A DNA stretch of 64,000 bases. Origin: TMED23 sp964566055. GTDB lineage: Bacteria > Pseudomonadota > Alphaproteobacteria > Rhodospirillales > UBA2165. Positions within the stretch are counted from its first letter, which is position 1; each line of letters begins with the position of its first letter. The stretch spans positions 69,475 to 133,474 of the forward strand of contig CAZMHI010000001.1 of assembly GCA_964566055.1 (NCBI GenBank). Reading direction: 5' to 3'. The position numbers were made by a program, and so were the translations under genes. Positions 63,953 through 64,000 of the stretch are shown here, one piece after another. The notes below the pieces were generated by a model. The model was given only the letters and a program-made list of their open reading frames with translations, searched no databases and was not told the DNA's origin.

Positions 63953-64000
63953 TTACATCATGCCGCCCATACCACCCATACCGCCCATATCAGGCATGGC
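63953..64000 (-). CDS. groEL: Chaperonin GroEL, C-terminal end
   Basis: Only the last 15 codons are in the window, reading from the right edge: AMPDMGGMGGMGGMM and a TAA stop. The Gly-Gly-Met repeat tail is diagnostic of bacterial GroEL (Hsp60). The rest of the gene lies beyond base 64000. A strong terminator follows it. Confidence 0.93.
   Translation of the reverse strand, partial: AMPDMGGMGGMGGMM

Noticed and set aside
63953..64000. Short GCC/CAT repeat resembling a microsatellite at the right edge
   Set aside because: It is the Gly-Gly-Met tail of groEL on the minus strand, not a free repeat.
1..64000. CRISPR array, insertion sequence, prophage or secondary-metabolite cluster
   Set aside because: No regularly spaced repeats, transposase, phage structural genes or synthase modules are present on either strand.

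Overview
The window looks like a contiguous piece of an alphaproteobacterial chromosome, probably a Rhodospirillales-like lineage. The evidence is a demethoxyubiquinone hydroxylase (Coq7), a class I lysyl-tRNA synthetase, a DUF3035 lipoprotein next to a catalytic/non-catalytic M16 peptidase pair, an mitochondrial-processing-peptidase-like M16 enzyme beside thrC, and a YVGPERR-containing receiver protein. Coding density is very high, with 1-4 bp stop/start overlaps inside operons and several convergent gene pairs that overlap at their 3' ends. No insertion sequence, prophage, CRISPR array or rRNA operon is visible.

Layout. 1-4.1 kb: end of an M32 carboxypeptidase, thrC, an M16 peptidase and a cysteine-cluster protein. 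4.2-10.6 kb: AlgH/YqgE, a DsbD-type thiol-disulfide reductase, and on the minus strand a DedA-like protein, DsbB, Coq7 and an EamA transporter, preceded by a cysteine hydrolase. 10.7-16.1 kb: a minus-strand operon reading MoaD-like sulfur carrier, Tat-less molybdopterin oxidoreductase, four-cluster ferredoxin and NrfD membrane anchor, followed by an IclR regulator and the cysteine hydrolase. It starts beside a 24-bp perfect AT-rich inverted repeat. 16.3-18.4 kb: a receiver-domain protein, tRNA-Leu(CAA) with its own promoter, and a secreted protein of unknown function. 18.3-26.6 kb: a catabolic region with FAH-family hydrolase, DctPQM TRAP transporter, amidohydrolase, a 56-residue zinc-ribbon gene, OsmC, an arylsulfotransferase-like beta-propeller and a Rieske oxygenase. 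26.7-38.5 kb: a heterodimeric ABC exporter and a group of glycosyltransferases (GT2-like, GT61, TPR-GT41, TPR-GT9-like) with an EamA permease and an M23 peptidase. 38.7-49.6 kb: housekeeping run ribF-ileS-lspA-DUF3035-M16-M16-pgi-mutL. 49.6-60.4 kb: a secreted hypothetical, rsmD, rluB, a glutamine-amidotransferase-like hydrolase, tadA, a class IV aminotransferase, an SMP-30 lactonase, an EamA transporter, class I lysS and a DinG-like helicase. 60.5-64 kb: a B12-binding radical SAM protein, a GT-C-like membrane protein, and the 3' end of groEL with its terminator.

How the genes fit together. The most distinctive unit is the molybdoenzyme operon, which carries its own MoaD-like protein and an adjacent regulator; its substrate cannot be read from sequence. 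The FAH-TRAP-amidohydrolase operon, with the nearby Rieske oxygenase, suggests uptake and breakdown of an organic, possibly aromatic, acid. The 30-38 kb block points to glycan or protein-glycan modification. The remainder is ordinary housekeeping.
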